Shown here: in pieces, positions 1 through 12,058 of the stretch
Numbering within the stretch: position 1 is the stretch's first letter
Layout of the letters: each line of letters starts with the position of its first letter
Origin: Amphirosellinia nigrospora
Lineage: Eukaryota; Ascomycota; Sordariomycetes; Xylariales; Xylariaceae
Reading direction: 5' to 3'
NCBI GenBank assembly: GCA_004123355.1
Contig: SCHM01000006.1
Span: 248,001 to 312,000 of the forward strand
DNA length: 64,000 nucleotides
Position numbers and translations under genes: made by a program
Notes under the pieces: generated by a model
The model's input: the letters and a program-made list of their open reading frames with translations, nothing else
What the model was told of the DNA's origin: nothing
Database searches by the model: none

Positions 1-1053
1 GCGTAAGAATTGGCCATTTAATTAGACCCACAAGAACCTAGGACTCGTAGTATATAGAGCTAGCTTGCGCATAGAAACGACCCAGCCTTGACCATGGACC
101 TTTTTAGAAGGAAACTAATATTCTTCATGCTGCCGGTGTAAACCCGTGACAGAAGAGAAGAAGTGGCAAAGGCCGAATGCTTAGCAATCATAGTTTTGTC
201 ACAAAAGACACAACAAAAGGTGAATGGTACTTCGAAGTCATAGAGCTACTGTACTTACCAACTGATGCCACATGATTGCAAAGACAACTACCTCAGCTAA
301 CCACGCCAGCTTTGGTATCCAGTCCATTGGGACAGGTTAAGAAGTTCCTCACGCATGAATGGAAACGAAAAAAAATTAGAAAACGCCACAAACCCCACCT
401 CCCGTCCCACATTCCGATCCTCAAAACATCAAAAGCGCCTACTGTACTTGGAGCGAAACGCGGCATACGGTTTTGCTATGTACCCGCTTTGGGTGTTCTC
501 TCGCGCGGCCATCGGGTATTGATAATACGTCACAAGACATATTGGGGCCCATATCAACGACCCTAGGAAACGTGGCGCCAAATCCCATTCGGGTCGACTA
601 GAAGCTGTGAGCAATGTGTTATGTTGTAAATCGTGAGGCCTAGGATCGCTCGCTATGTCCTTCGTTCAGCTAGTCTCAGTAGTAGGACGATCACGACCTG
701 ATGTTTCCTAATTTTAGTTCTGGAGACCGCCGTTTGCCTACGTGAATTGATCATCTTTTTCACTCTCCTATGTGACATCTCCTAAGTCAACACCTCAATA
801 GGTACGTAGTAGGGTGGTGGTCTAGTACGAGAGACCGGGATCAGCTGGTAGCAAGCGCTGCCATCTGGCGACGGACAGACTAGCATTCACTCTGCACATG
901 CCGCCACGTGACCTTGAATTCATGGGGCCGGTATCCCTGCATACTGAGGTAACCGCCCTAAACATTTTCTAAGCTAGGAAGCATTTGAGCCAGCCTCCAT
1001 TCAGTCTACCCATTGCGAAACTACCGACATCGTGTCGCTGAAACAACGTCACC
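1..1053. other. Gene-free left flank
   Basis: No reading frame here has a recognisable product, and the longest (about 96 codons, plus strand, near 276-566) has no domain-like pattern. The last 200 bases presumably hold the MRP10 promoter and leader. I see no tRNA, repeat array or transposon end. Confidence 0.5.
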
Positions 1054-1422
1054 ATGTCTGCGGCTCAGAAGCCCATCCGTCTCCCACCGCTAAAGACGCT
1101 GCGTGTGCGGATGCCCAATGCCAAGCCAGAGCGTCCTTGCGTGGCCATTATGTCTTCCGTTCTCTGTAAGGCGGCCCCGAGACACCAGTTGCTACTGATT
1201 AGACCAGCGGAGCGTTATATGGATTGAGTGACTAACCTATTTTCCACTATAGCATGTTGGGCGTCGGCAGGATATAACACAACCGGATGCGCACAGGTCG
1301 AGCAGGCGTTGCGAGCTTGCATGGATGGACCGCGTCCACCGGCGCCGCGCAGGAGCGAGGTCAACTACCATTTGTCCCGATTTCAGAAGAAGCTCACATA
1401 CTCGGAGAAGAAGAAGAGGTAA
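1054..1422 (+). CDS. mrp10: Mitochondrial small-subunit ribosomal protein MRP10 (twin CX9C)
   Basis: Small-subunit protein of the mitochondrial ribosome, of the CHCH family imported into the intermembrane space or matrix through the Mia40 route. Exon 1 is 1054-1165 and exon 2 is 1253-1422, joined over an 87-base intron (1166-1252) with a GTAAGG donor, a CTAAC branch site and a TAG acceptor. The spliced frame is 93 codons with no interruption. It starts MSAAQKPIRLPPLKTLRVR, a basic Pro/Leu-rich N-terminus typical of fungal Mrp10. Both CX9C pairs are visible: CVAIMSSVLSC, which spans the splice junction, and CAQVEQALRAC. A conserved tail follows, reading VNYHLSRFQKKL then a Lys/Arg end. The first exon is absent from single-frame views because it is short and spliced. 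It converges on the secreted-protein gene about 400 bases downstream. Confidence 0.93.
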
Positions 1423-1829
1423 CCAAGAAAAACTGGAGAGGGACATATTCCACGCAGGCGTGCCGGATATATTGGCATAGTCGCTTTAACTTACGACACG
1501 TCTTGCGCAATGGAGAGAGATGGGCGCGTTGAACCCGAAGTATCATCAGTCCTATCAACATGCAAAATAACACTGGCGATCTCCGCTCGATGTTATATCA
1601 TAAAACGAAGTAGATGGTACGATTGAGGATGCGAAGGGATGTTCCCGGCGTTACAAATGGACTGCTCATAACGAGCGAAAACGATTTGACGGGACTCAAA
1701 AATTCCTGGACGAAGTGAAAGACCGTGGATCAGAGTGTAAATCAAGAGAGAACCACTGGTGTAAATATAAGACATGCAACCAGTTCTCTGACCATATATA
1801 CAATTGAATCCATCACATATCCCCCACGC
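1423..1829. other. Convergent intergenic gap
   Basis: Four hundred bases between two genes reading towards each other. It should hold both 3' ends. I see no further gene. Confidence 0.5.
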
Positions 1830-2545
1830 CTAACAGAGACAGGGCAAATGCAGACTCTGATAATTACTGCACGTCTTGCCCGAAGGGACATCGCTGCCCG
1901 TCTGCAGATAAACCTGCCATAAATCGCCGCTCCCGGCCTGACACACCAAGAAGTTCAACTGCCGTCCCCATTCGCTGCTCGTGCCCGTAATGATAGTATC
2001 GCCCTCGAGCGCCCACCCAGGCGCGCCCGTCCCGCGCTGGAGGAAAGAGTCAGCGTCTTATACGACGTGCTATCGGCCCCGACGGTCAGGTACGCGCTGC
2101 TGTTGGCACTCTGAATAGCTCCGTTCGCGATGTTGAAGTACTCGCTGCTCGCCTCGGGGCCCATTACGGGGATAGTAGCTATTTAGGAAGAAAGGAAAAG
2201 TCAGCAGCCCGCTCCTCAGTTTCCGCTCCCCGTCCAGGTTCGTATATCTTGTGGTGTTCTCCTTCTGCTAGTTTAACTCACACTATCTATCGTATCTTGT
2301 GGTTTTGCTACCGGCGTGGAACGAAGCATGGGGAAAAGGAGATGCAGAAGGAAAAAGAGAAAGTAGAGATGGAGTGAAAAGAAGATAAAAAAAGGGGAGA
2401 TAGAAAACTCACGATCTTGCGGATCAGCCTGTAAATAATAATGAAATATAGGCGACGAGACGCCACGGATGTGCTCCGGCTTTGCCAGCACCGCGGTGCA
2501 AGACACAACCGCAAGGGCGAGGAACCGACCAACCCACGAACACAT
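1830..2545 (-). CDS. Small secreted cysteine-containing protein
   Basis: A predicted extracellular protein of about 160 residues. Exon 1 (2413-2545) starts MCSWVGRFLALAVVSCTAVLA, a clear signal peptide with a likely cleavage site near residue 21. A 234-base intron (2179-2412, GTGAGT donor, TAG acceptor) joins it to exon 2 (1830-2178). Exon 2 has a repetitive Ser/Thr/Gly-rich segment (SEYFNIANGAIQSANSSAY) and ends in HLPCLC. The pattern resembles small fungal proteins of unknown function that end in a similar Leu-Pro-Cys-Leu-Cys tail; I cannot name a family or activity. The reading frame slips once, between about 2020 and 2045: the two exons total 482 bases, one short of a whole number of codons, consistent with a one-base deletion. 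An alternative upstream start at 2575 would mask the signal peptide, so I chose 2545. Confidence 0.7.
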
Positions 2546-3967
2546 GATGTCCCGGATAAATAATCGATTATCCAATCAAGAGCTTGACAAACACAAGCGA
2601 TAGTCGAAAGCCAAAATTCAGTATTTTAACTCCGAGTGCGATAATAAGATTATGGTGATAATTGTCAAGGCCATACTAGGTAAGCTTTAAGTATCGCAGT
2701 GAAGATCGTGTCATATGTTATATATGATGAACGCATATAATATACTGATGGAAGATACCCCCAATCAAACCCGGTAAAACCAGACCGCACCACAATCGGG
2801 GCCAACGTTCCGCGCTGCCATCGTCCATTCTCACCCAGACATCGACATGATATGACCATAATAGGCAATAACCGGAAGGTTGGCGCCGTGTCCAATAATA
2901 CGTCAATCACAACAAGCGCGAAACAACTGGATGGAGAGCTCGAATAGAGTAAGAATGGCCAGCTCTTCCTTCAGGAGGTCATTACGGGAACCTAAATGTG
3001 CGTATGCTATTATTGATATCTATATGGGCATCTCCTACATCTAAGTTGGGACTTTCAAATGGCTGGCTGGTGAAACGAACGTGATGAACTGGATGAGAAG
3101 TTACGATTGAAAGAGAGAATAAGCTGATCCTATATATAAACTGCCAGGCAGGCAAAGTAGCGTATGGCTATGAACGAGTCACACGCGATGCGGTTGTGGA
3201 ACTCACGGAACTTGCCTGCGCCCGATGGCCATCTCTCCACCTTGTTGTGCAATGTGCAATGTGCAATGGCCGTGGCATTTTGTTTCTAGCACTTGAGTTT
3301 CGTACCTCAAACCCCTTTCATGCTCCTCGTCTCTCTGTAGATGCGCCAAAAATGAAAGAAGAAGAATTACTACCAGCCTTCCTATAACTAGCGCCATACA
3401 TATATTAGAAGGCAGCTCTGGCAGGAAAACGCAATATTTCCAACGCCGCCTACGTCGCCGTAACTCCGATTTATGCTCCCGAGAATCCCCAACTTCAATG
3501 AACCGAATCAACCGCCGAGTGGTCGGGTGACTACGAGGTAACAATCGTAGTCCGTTGACGGAAATTTCTAGTTCGAAAACAAGTGCGTCGCAAGGTTGAT
3601 TTACCAAAGCACAGTCGATATCTATCAGAGGTTGAACTGAAATGACCGACGATTTGGGAAGTGGCTAAGGTTGACGCTGCCTGGGCAAAGAACCAAATCA
3701 TAACGGGCGGATCTAGGCCAAAGTTGCATTTGCAATATGTCCAAAGAATTACAAAAGAGTGTCGAATGAGCGTCGTAGCAATTCCATGCATAATACAAAG
3801 AGTCGTATCCATTGATTCTTCATCTAATGCTGGTCGTGCGAACAATCTTCTGGTATCGTGGTCTTTCTAAAGGATGAATAACATCGTATCTGGGTATAAT
3901 TCGTAAAATCTGGTTGTCCGAAGTCGAGTGGTGATGGATCTCTGTCCGTAATATGACACTCGCCGCA
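2546..3967. other. Gene-free spacer
   Basis: Between the start of the secreted-protein gene and the end of cdc24. Several frames of 60-134 codons overlap each other on both strands. None has a domain pattern, and the longest minus-strand one (3203-3607) looks like chance composition. The 2546-3100 part is the likely promoter of the secreted-protein gene. Confidence 0.4.
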
Positions 3968-6900
3968 TTATGCCTCAACACAGAAGAGCTCTATTTCTCC
4001 GACACCGTTGGTGTACAGATTGCTCGCACCTTCGCGCCACTCGAGGAACGCTATTTGGATGTCATCGTCACTCTCAATTGTCACTGAATCACCGTCCTCG
4101 TCACGATATTTGAGTCTCAAATTGCCCTTACTAATTGATCTGTTCGTGAATCGTGCGAGCTTGCCGTCAATGCGGTCACTGAGGGACTGATAGGTGATGT
4201 TGAAGGGGACAACCAAGGTTACGTAATTACCGCCATCACAGTTGACTTTCACTCTGAGCTGTGTTGGAATTGGTATATCTTGGCCGTCAAATGAGTTACC
4301 CGGTGTGGCATTGCCAAGTGCTGATGCCACCACTTGTCGTCCATCAAGATGGAGAGGCTGTGGCGCAGTTGATCCTGTGACTTGCGCCATAGATGGAGTG
4401 GCTTGGCGAGGATAGATGGGCTGGGTCGGGAACTGGGCCATTGTTCCGCCGTGCTGGCCATTCTGCTGGTTCAAGCGCTCACGTTGAACTCCTGGGCTCT
4501 GTGTGTTAGCTCGTATTGGCAGGTCCTGTCGAGGCGATCCTGTTTGGGATCTGGGGATGCTAGCATCATGCGCGGGGTGAAGATGAGGCGGAATGCCAGG
4601 GACTGCAGGCACGGGAGTAGTAGAATTAGCCCTCCGTGCATTTTGCCCGTTGATATCAGGTGTGCTGTATGACCGACTGCGTTGCTGCTGGGCCAAGGTT
4701 TGTTGCGAAGCCATTACTGGCATAGATGGCCCCCTTGGGTTTCGCCCATTGATAGGAGTAGGGCCGTCTCGTGAGGGTGCCCTCGGCATGGCTGGAGCGG
4801 TGTACCGATTGGTGTCTCTATCTTCCCACCCGCCTTGCGGCGTGGAAGTCCGAGGGAAAGGATACTGACCATTTTGACTTAATAAAGTGCTCGCGGTGCT
4901 GGTTCTGGACGACGCAGGCGAGTCTACGGTAGGCGAAAAGTACGATTCCCCCCCTCGGGTCCAGGCGACTGCGCACCACCCGTCTGCACACTAAGCTGCC
5001 TTGGAGGGATTGGGAGCGGGAATTGGGGAGGCGGCGCTCTAGCTAGGCTGGCTAATGACTGAGTACTATCAGTAGTCACTGACCGAGCGCGAAGACTATT
5101 GCTCGAGGTATTGCGTGCCATTACCCCCCGACCGAGTTAGAGATTTGTCCTAAGTTGGGAGATGATACTTGGTTTGGCGCGAGTTGCTCGTCGTCATCGT
5201 CATCATCTTCGTCCTGTTGGGCGTATGGATTCTCCATATTATTAACATTTCTCATCCATGTGAAATCGGGAGTGGGATGCTCGGGAGTTATCGTTGGTGC
5301 TACCTGGTGTAGCTTCCGCTGGGTGTCGAGACTGGTAGACCACTTTTTCATTGTTTCCTCATTGGTGAACTTGATAATGAAATTCTCGATGCTGGATCAC
5401 CCCTCCACCATATTTGTACTGTATACGAACCTGGAAAGAGTTTAATTAATAATACATAGTCTCAAGGGATGCGACCTACCTGGCTTGGCAAACGAGACGA
5501 CTTCTGTTACATTCGTCATGAAAATGCGGCCCTTGAGCTGCAGTTTGTTGTTCTTATTGCGGGGCTTGGCGATAGACTTATTCTTATCCTTCTTCTCTTT
5601 GCTCTTGTTCGGCTGAACCTCTTTGCAGCAAAGGAGGATATTATTGAACAGATAGATCTCATACTAGCAAATTAGCCACGGCACAACAAGATCCAAAGAA
5701 TTTGGCTCACGGGGCGTACGTCTTTCTCTTGATCACTCCGACCTGTTACCACTGCGTATACGCCATGTAGGAGGAGTTTGCCGAAACCCTCGACTTTGTG
5801 CATTTTCCAATCGTCGACTCGGATCTTGAGCTCTTCTAATGCTTCGTCCAAGAGGTCGCGATTAACCGCTTCGTCGGCCTGCTTAAGGACTCGCTCCGCA
5901 GCCTCGATTCCCTTCAAGAGCTCGGCCCTATTTTCCGGATTCGGGTCTTCGCCTCTCTTCAGTAGGTCCTACCACATATTAGTACACACTTTCCTAGAGT
6001 GCAAACAGGTTCGCATACCTTGAGCAACAGAGGGTACTTGGCCAGTCGCTGCATTGGCTTCAGCAGGAACCCATCAAGCGTATTGAAGTCACATGCAACA
6101 GGGTGTTCTGCAAGTTGAATTTTGTCGAATGCTTGATTTGCCACCTTCGCTGCCTTTCGTTGGTTCGCAATGAATGGTTGGTAACATCCGAATCCGTTCT
6201 CATTCGCGATAAATGGCGCGCCCCATTGCTGTGCTGCTTGCGGCATGGAATTGGTTGTCTCGATCCGGATTAAAAACCGTCGCTGAAAATCTAGAATGTT
6301 ATTTATGTTTAGAAATATTTGATAAGCTACGTCTCCCGGGAGAATAGCTTGTCAAGCAAAGCCTTCCTTAGATCATGCAAGTTCTCCAAGTCTTGAACAT
6401 ATTTACGTTCCGTATCGACAAGCTCACGAATGACATGGTCACGGTATGTCATCTGGGCGGTGGGGGCATCGAAACTGCCATTTTCCGGGTAAGGTTGGAG
6501 CTCAAGTAGATGACCGCGTTGCTCGCGATATCGAGAACATGATTGATTACTTGGATGACCTGAACAAAGGTAAGAATGACAAGTTTAGCCGCGGCATGAA
6601 GCAAACGAGGGTAGGACAGGTATGGTTGCAGAGATCAACGTACCTTGACAAAACCTGTTGTGTCAGAATTCATTAGATCAGAAACGATAAAACATTCTCC
6701 TGCGGGAATCTGCAGTTGTCTTAAACAGGCGTCGATAAATTTGAATGTAGCGGCCTTGGGGCGTCTAGCAGGATCTTGGGTTATGTCGCTCGGCTTTAAG
6801 GGCACGTCTGGCTTGATAGAATTATATATAGTGAGCAGCGGTTCACCGCTCCTTAGCACGCCCCAAACCGACTCAACGGGGTTATATTCACTCGACAGAG

Positions 6901-7231
6901 CATCCTGCTCTATGACCTCTAGATAGCTTTCAAAACCCGGGACCTTAGCTAATCGTTGCTTGAAGGCCATGCAAATTTGATAGAGTGACCTCGAGGCATC
7001 GGCTTTTTGGTTGATAATGTTGGCCGTGGCCATGACCCCGTTTGCGGGAGGGATAACAGTTGCAGCCGAGGCCATGGACGTCAGCGAGGTTGTCGAGGAA
7101 GAATTGACGGCCGTAGAGCCGGAAAGATGGCTGGCCCTGAGGCTACTCATGGTGGCGGCGCCACCGTAGTTGTTGCTGGCTGGAAATACCGGGGCGGTAT
7201 TCGTCCTCAGAAGAGCCGGTGCGTGTGCCAT
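3968..7231 (-). CDS. cdc24: Cdc24-type Rho guanine nucleotide exchange factor
   Basis: Activator of Cdc42/Rac at sites of polarised growth, working with the scaffold Bem1 at the hyphal tip. The start at 7231 gives a low-complexity N-terminus, then a calponin-homology-like region (about residues 70-195, including SLYQICMAFKQRL and VWGVLRSGEPLLTIYNSI). A DH domain follows (VDTERKYVQDLENL, QIFLNINNILDFQRRF, FLLKPMQRLAKYPLLLK), then a PH domain (YEIYLFNNILLCCKE, GRIFMTNVTEVV, SYTVQIWWRG). A long Pro/Ser-rich linker leads to a C-terminal PB1 domain with an OPCA motif, YRDEDGDSVTIESDDDIQIAF-like, which would bind Bem1. Introns I can place are 6560-6643, 5969-6018, 5664-5719 and 5431-5479. At least two one-base deletions break the frame in the DH region, near 6500 and near 6340. 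The domain order and length fit the family, so I read it as a functional gene with sequence errors. Confidence 0.92.
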
Positions 7232-10200
7232 GACTGATCAACCCATCCGACAGCAGAGTGCTCGCCGGGTGGAAGGCCCAAGGGGTCGGGGCAGAAACAG
7301 AACGCAGGGAGAACAGTGCAGTGTGAGCGCGCACACGTGCTTCGAGGCCGAGGTGGGGCCGACAGTCGAGTCGAGGTTGAGTTAGTGAATGGTCAGCTGA
7401 TATGGTGAGAGCCGGGAAGAGTTTCGATGTGCTCTTTGTCGTCCCCGCCGATAATGGATAATGGATAATGGGACGGGGGTTGTATTGACCGTGCTTTGAG
7501 TCACGAGGGGCACCAGAGGGCTGGAATGTTTGAGACGTTGCTTAGGTACCCGCGGGCTCGAAGATGGCCCGTGTAGGTGTACTGTCGTTTTTCGATGTTC
7601 ACAGGTTATTAAAGTGCTCCCTTTGCTTCCTCTTTCCTTCTTTCCTCTCCCCGCTCGCAATAAGTTGCGAGCTGGCTAAGCGATCTGGATGGTTTCTTTT
7701 GCCCCCCTGCAGCAATGGAACTCGAGTCGGGAGATTTATCGGTTGGCACCCACGACGATGGGTATTCGTGGGGTTGGGATCGGTTAGTGCGTATGTTATA
7801 TACTCTGGGACTGCGACCGGTCTGTTGCCGTCGCGACGTTTTCAGACGAAGACAGCACCCTGAAGCATGACAAGTTGGTTGATGGAGTGCCTAATCGTGC
7901 ATACCGCAGGACCGATGTGGGAGGACGGGGACAGAGGCTGCGATTCGACCGGTGCGGGTGTAGCGCTGGCGTCGAGTGCGGTTATTACGAGATGGGAGTT
8001 CGTGGACACGGACAGGAGATGCTCGCAAGATCGAGTTAGCGGAGTGATAGATGGCTTCGTAATGCCCAGTTCGTCCAATAGCACACACAATTGCCACAGA
8101 CGGAGAGGTCGGCGTGAGAGAGAAAAGAGCAAACGAAGTTGTAGTAGCAGTCGCAGGCAGGGGAGGCGGCAGATAGGCGGTAGGCGTAGGCAATGATTGT
8201 GTTGGTGGTGGTGGCGGCGGCAGTGTGGTGTGGTTGGGGGTGGGCTTTCCCTACACTGAGGATCGGATGCTTGGATGGGCCAGGATGATACCGGTCAGCA
8301 CTGAGGTCGGGCTCTGGTGTGGTGCCCATTATACCCACCTGAACCCCCCTGCGGCCCTTGTCTCGGTCTCCTTTTTTTTTTTGCTTGGTGGGGACTTCCA
8401 CCAGCTATGTACAGTACGGGGCGGTACATCTTTCGGTATGCCGGCATGCCGCAGATGCATGTACCTCCTTTCCCTCCACATGTATTTCACCGCGCTCCGC
8501 CCTTGGTCTTCTCCGACAAAGTTTGCTTCTTTACCGCGGCCTTGATCCGTGCAGTTTATAATATCCCGCTTGCTGTTCTGTTTCCGCAAACTTGTGAGCC
8601 CCGCTGCAACTCTATCAATGTGGCAGCTGGAGCTGTTGACGTTGATGTTGACCCGCTCTGTATAAGACAAACTACCGGGTTTGCATGACTGTATTGCTGA
8701 GTAGAATATGTTCGATGCGATTTGGAGTGGTATATAATGGGTTTGTATATTATAGTGGCACTTATTACCGTAATACCACGTTCAGTGCCTCCCTTGGGTA
8801 CATCCTGAGCAATTGATCTTACAAGAGAGCTACGCTAGAACTTCATCTTCGCAGCTTGCCCATCTCATGCTTATATCTACATCATGTATACCTATGGTAT
8901 TTCAAGACTACCTACCAAGGGGCTTTAGTACCATGCTAGCGGTGTATGTACTTCAACATCTGTTCGACGTAACTAAGTAGTTGGTGGGATAACGCATATA
9001 CCTGGGTATCTTTGCCTCATGGATTCTACACTACGTCCCTTGTTTGTTACCCACCTCATGTTGGTCATGTGAAGTCTTGTTCCCTATCTAGATACGTAGA
9101 CTATCTAGGCAACTGCGGTATCAAGGATACGAGCAGGCCGAGGGAAACGCAACATCAAGAGACTGAGGCCGTTGGGCATTGATCTACGTATGGGATGGTG
9201 CCTCCCGGGCTGTTTCAAATACACGGATGCGTAGGCTATGCCGAAAGGAGGTTTCCGCCGCGACACCAGATGTAACTCCATCGAGCAACCCAAAAGCCGA
9301 CATGATCGCCCTTTGAACCACCTCGATGCTAAATCAAAAGCGTAAACGGGTACCTTCCCTAGGGTATTTAGCTCTGCTAACATCCGCCGCTCTATAGACA
9401 GGACAGCAAGCGTCATGAAGAGTCGTGACTACAATTGTGCGGCATACGATATGGTGGCCAGTCAGCCAAGGCTCTCTTTTAGGCTTTCTCCCGACCGCCT
9501 TGTTATTATTAGCCTGCTATGTCCATTTCCATGTATCTCGAAGATCGCCCATAAAGACGCACATTTACAGAGCTTGAGAGCTGCGACGGGAGAGTTCTGC
9601 GTATAAGTGAAGTCCGTATATGTGCCGGTGCCAGCGCTTGCGTTGAGTGGATGTAGACTAGTGACGTCCTACCGCTCTTTGGTCCCGTGCAGCGGGATGC
9701 CGCAAAGCGGTCAAACCTGACGATGACGGGAAACACCCAACGGTGATAGGTGATCGCGCCCCTGATAGATTTCGATCCCTCTTACAAAACGCAAACATCG
9801 TCTTTTAGAGCTCAAGCGAAGACAGTCCCGGAGTCGTGTTTCGAACGGGCTCACGGAATACAGGGGTTGCCCGAGTCCGGAGAAGGTCAGGAGATAATGC
9901 ATGATGTAATAGGTGATTATTTTAAGATTTCGGCTGCAGCGAGGCTTGTTATATCTTTATACACCTGCAGTACAGTACGAGGTAACACGATATTTTATAA
10001 TGCATAGGTAATACACCCTCCACAACTGTGCCGGTCACTTGGTGTATCCGATAGAGTGAGCTTACCAACCAGATCAGCGAGTCCGCATACTCGCGAAGAA
10101 ACATGAACCACGGGCCTTCACCAGATCTTCCTCGTCTGCTTAAGCCAGGGTTTAGAAACCCATGTAGATAGTTACCGCGGGGTGATGGTTCGGTTTATCT

Positions 10201-10900
10201 TCACATATTGTAGGATTTTTCTGCCATCCAGACAGTTTACTAGCCTTGGAAATATGCATGCATGTAGTATGTATTCATGGTGTACACTGTCGGGAAGGTA
10301 ATCAATCTGGATGACATTGTGATTGAGGGTATTACCACCCTCTAACTACTACACACTATCATTGGTTAGTTATAATTCGCCATCCTGAGGGCACAAGACG
10401 GGAAAAGTGGCACGCGATATTCTTCGATGGCTTCCATTCTTCCATGCATGGGCACATCCTAATACGACGGCACCTACACTACCTACAATGCGGTCATTAC
10501 AATCAATACAATGCTTGTGATTAGCCCTAAAACGGGCAGTTCATGCAGTCAAGCGGGAATATTTGTAATGGATACCTCGACACAGCCAATAGGCCTTCTT
10601 ATGTCGGTATAAGGGAGAGGATCCCTGGATTCTGATGAATATGGACGCCGCTGGCATCTTAGATCTATCTGCCGAAACAAGATCAAGACAAGATCATGTT
10701 CAAGTAAACAACCTACCTTTAAAAGCGTCACGCAGACTCATGTCATTTGAGCTAGGTATTTGCCAAAGGCAGAAACAGGGAAACGTCGTCGACTCTAGTT
10801 CAAAACTCGGCTTGACAAATGATTCCCAGTGCTTAGTATTAGTAGAGGAGCAATCCAGCTTTCCGAGGTAAGCAAATTATCTTCTCCATCACAAGTCAAA
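7232..10900. other. Cdc24 upstream region and gene-free DNA
   Basis: The first 1.2 kb upstream of cdc24 is rich in short C/T and GGT/GGC runs, for example near 8200-8222 and an 11-base T run near 8371. It reads as promoter and 5' leader. Overlapping frames of about 100 codons on both strands (7842-8688) follow this composition and show no domain. From 8700 to 10900 the DNA is AT-rich and I see no gene. Confidence 0.45.
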
Positions 10901-10903
10901 CAC

Positions 10904-11420
10904 TAGGTAGTTGGTATGTATCTCATGGTAGGTAAGTGCTCAGACGATTAGTTGTTGCTAGACACGAGAAAATCCAAGTTAATGAACCTTCCACTCCCTA
11001 CATATAATTATGTAAGTAAGTACCTAGGTAGGTATATCCACAATGGATCTAGCAGTACCTATCATATCCAGATCTCCCTCTCGGCTACACTAAAAGGTAT
11101 CGATGCCATCATCCCCACAAACTGGGGGCTCAAACATACCTTAAATTTACACCTTCATACCTACCTACCTACCTATCAGAGCAGGGTATAATTGTTTTGA
11201 TTTATACAAAAAGAGCTAAGGTGATAAAAGCAGGTGGGCCACGCTAGGTAGCCGGTCTAAGTCCCACTACCTACATGCTAGCCGCGGGCAGATTAGGTAC
11301 CTAGCCTGCCAGGTGCCCAGACCCTGCGGTAAAGCTGTTGTAAGTGGCTACCTACTTGTATAGCTACCTAGGTAATGGCCTAGCCCATGAGCCCGCCATC
11401 GGTAGGTGCTGTTAGTGCTA
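10904..11420. repeat. Cluster of TAGGTA/TACCTA palindromes
   Basis: This 500-base stretch upstream of the F-box/WD40 gene carries many copies of TAGGTA and its complement. Perfect 10-base palindromes lie at 11021-11030 (TACCTAGGTA), 11294-11303 (TAGGTACCTA) and 11365-11374 (TACCTAGGTA). A run of ACCT units lies at 11161-11176. A second pair of the same palindromes lies at 41720-41729 and 41741-41750. The spacing is irregular, so this is not a plain tandem array. Similar motifs are common in intergenic DNA of some Sordariomycetes. Function unknown. Confidence 0.6.
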
Positions 11421-11730
11421 CCCCAATAATACGACTTGGGAGGGTCTAACGTTGTTGATTGAGAACCAACCAGGTTGTGCCGGCGACGACCAACTCCCTT
11501 CCTTGTAAGTAGGATATGCAGGTATACAAGCAACACAACATAACACAACAAACATAGTAACGAACACCAGGCCTGTTCGAATCAATCCCGAGTTGAATCG
11601 GGTCCGTTACTCGCTTCTTCCCGCTGAATCACAACGCCATCATCGCCGCCAAGCCCACGACTGACAAACGCAACTGACCCAATACCAGACCTGACGTATC
11701 AGCGCAGGAGCCCGTCACAATTCGATTGGT

Positions 11731-11811
11731 CTGACAACCTGACAACCTGACAACCGGACAATTGCGTTCGCTTCCCAACCCGACCTTCGCCTTCGCCTTC
11801 GCCTTCGCCTT
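11731..11811. repeat. Short tandem repeats in the F-box/WD40 leader
   Basis: Three CTGACAAC units lie at about 11731-11754, and four CTTCGC units plus CTT at 11785-11811. They sit in the leader about 250-330 bases before the chosen start codon. A 66-codon upstream frame (11844-12044) ends 15 bases before that start. Confidence 0.7.
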
Positions 11812-12058
11812 ACCGCTCTATCGCTCGCTGGCTCGTCCTATGTTTGGCTAGCTCTCGTCCCGCGAAGACGCCTTCACATCTCCGAGACTTCCACCGCCAT
11901 CTACCACCTCACTGGAGCCGCACTGAACACCCAGCACCCAGCACCAGCACCCGACAACCAACGGCTAGCCCAACCCCTCGCAGCGTGGCCGACCACCCCG
12001 GGCGCCTTCAGCCTGACTGCAGCAAATCCGTAACACAGCGGTAGCCGTAGCCGCCGCT

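Noticed and set aside
3203-3607. 134-codon minus-strand ORF
   Set aside because: Repeated TGCAATG and arginine runs explain its openness. There is no domain, and the AT-rich surroundings do not look coding.
7842-8688. Overlapping 96-123 codon ORFs upstream of cdc24
   Set aside because: They occur on both strands in simple-sequence C/T and G/T-rich DNA and look like promoter or leader composition.
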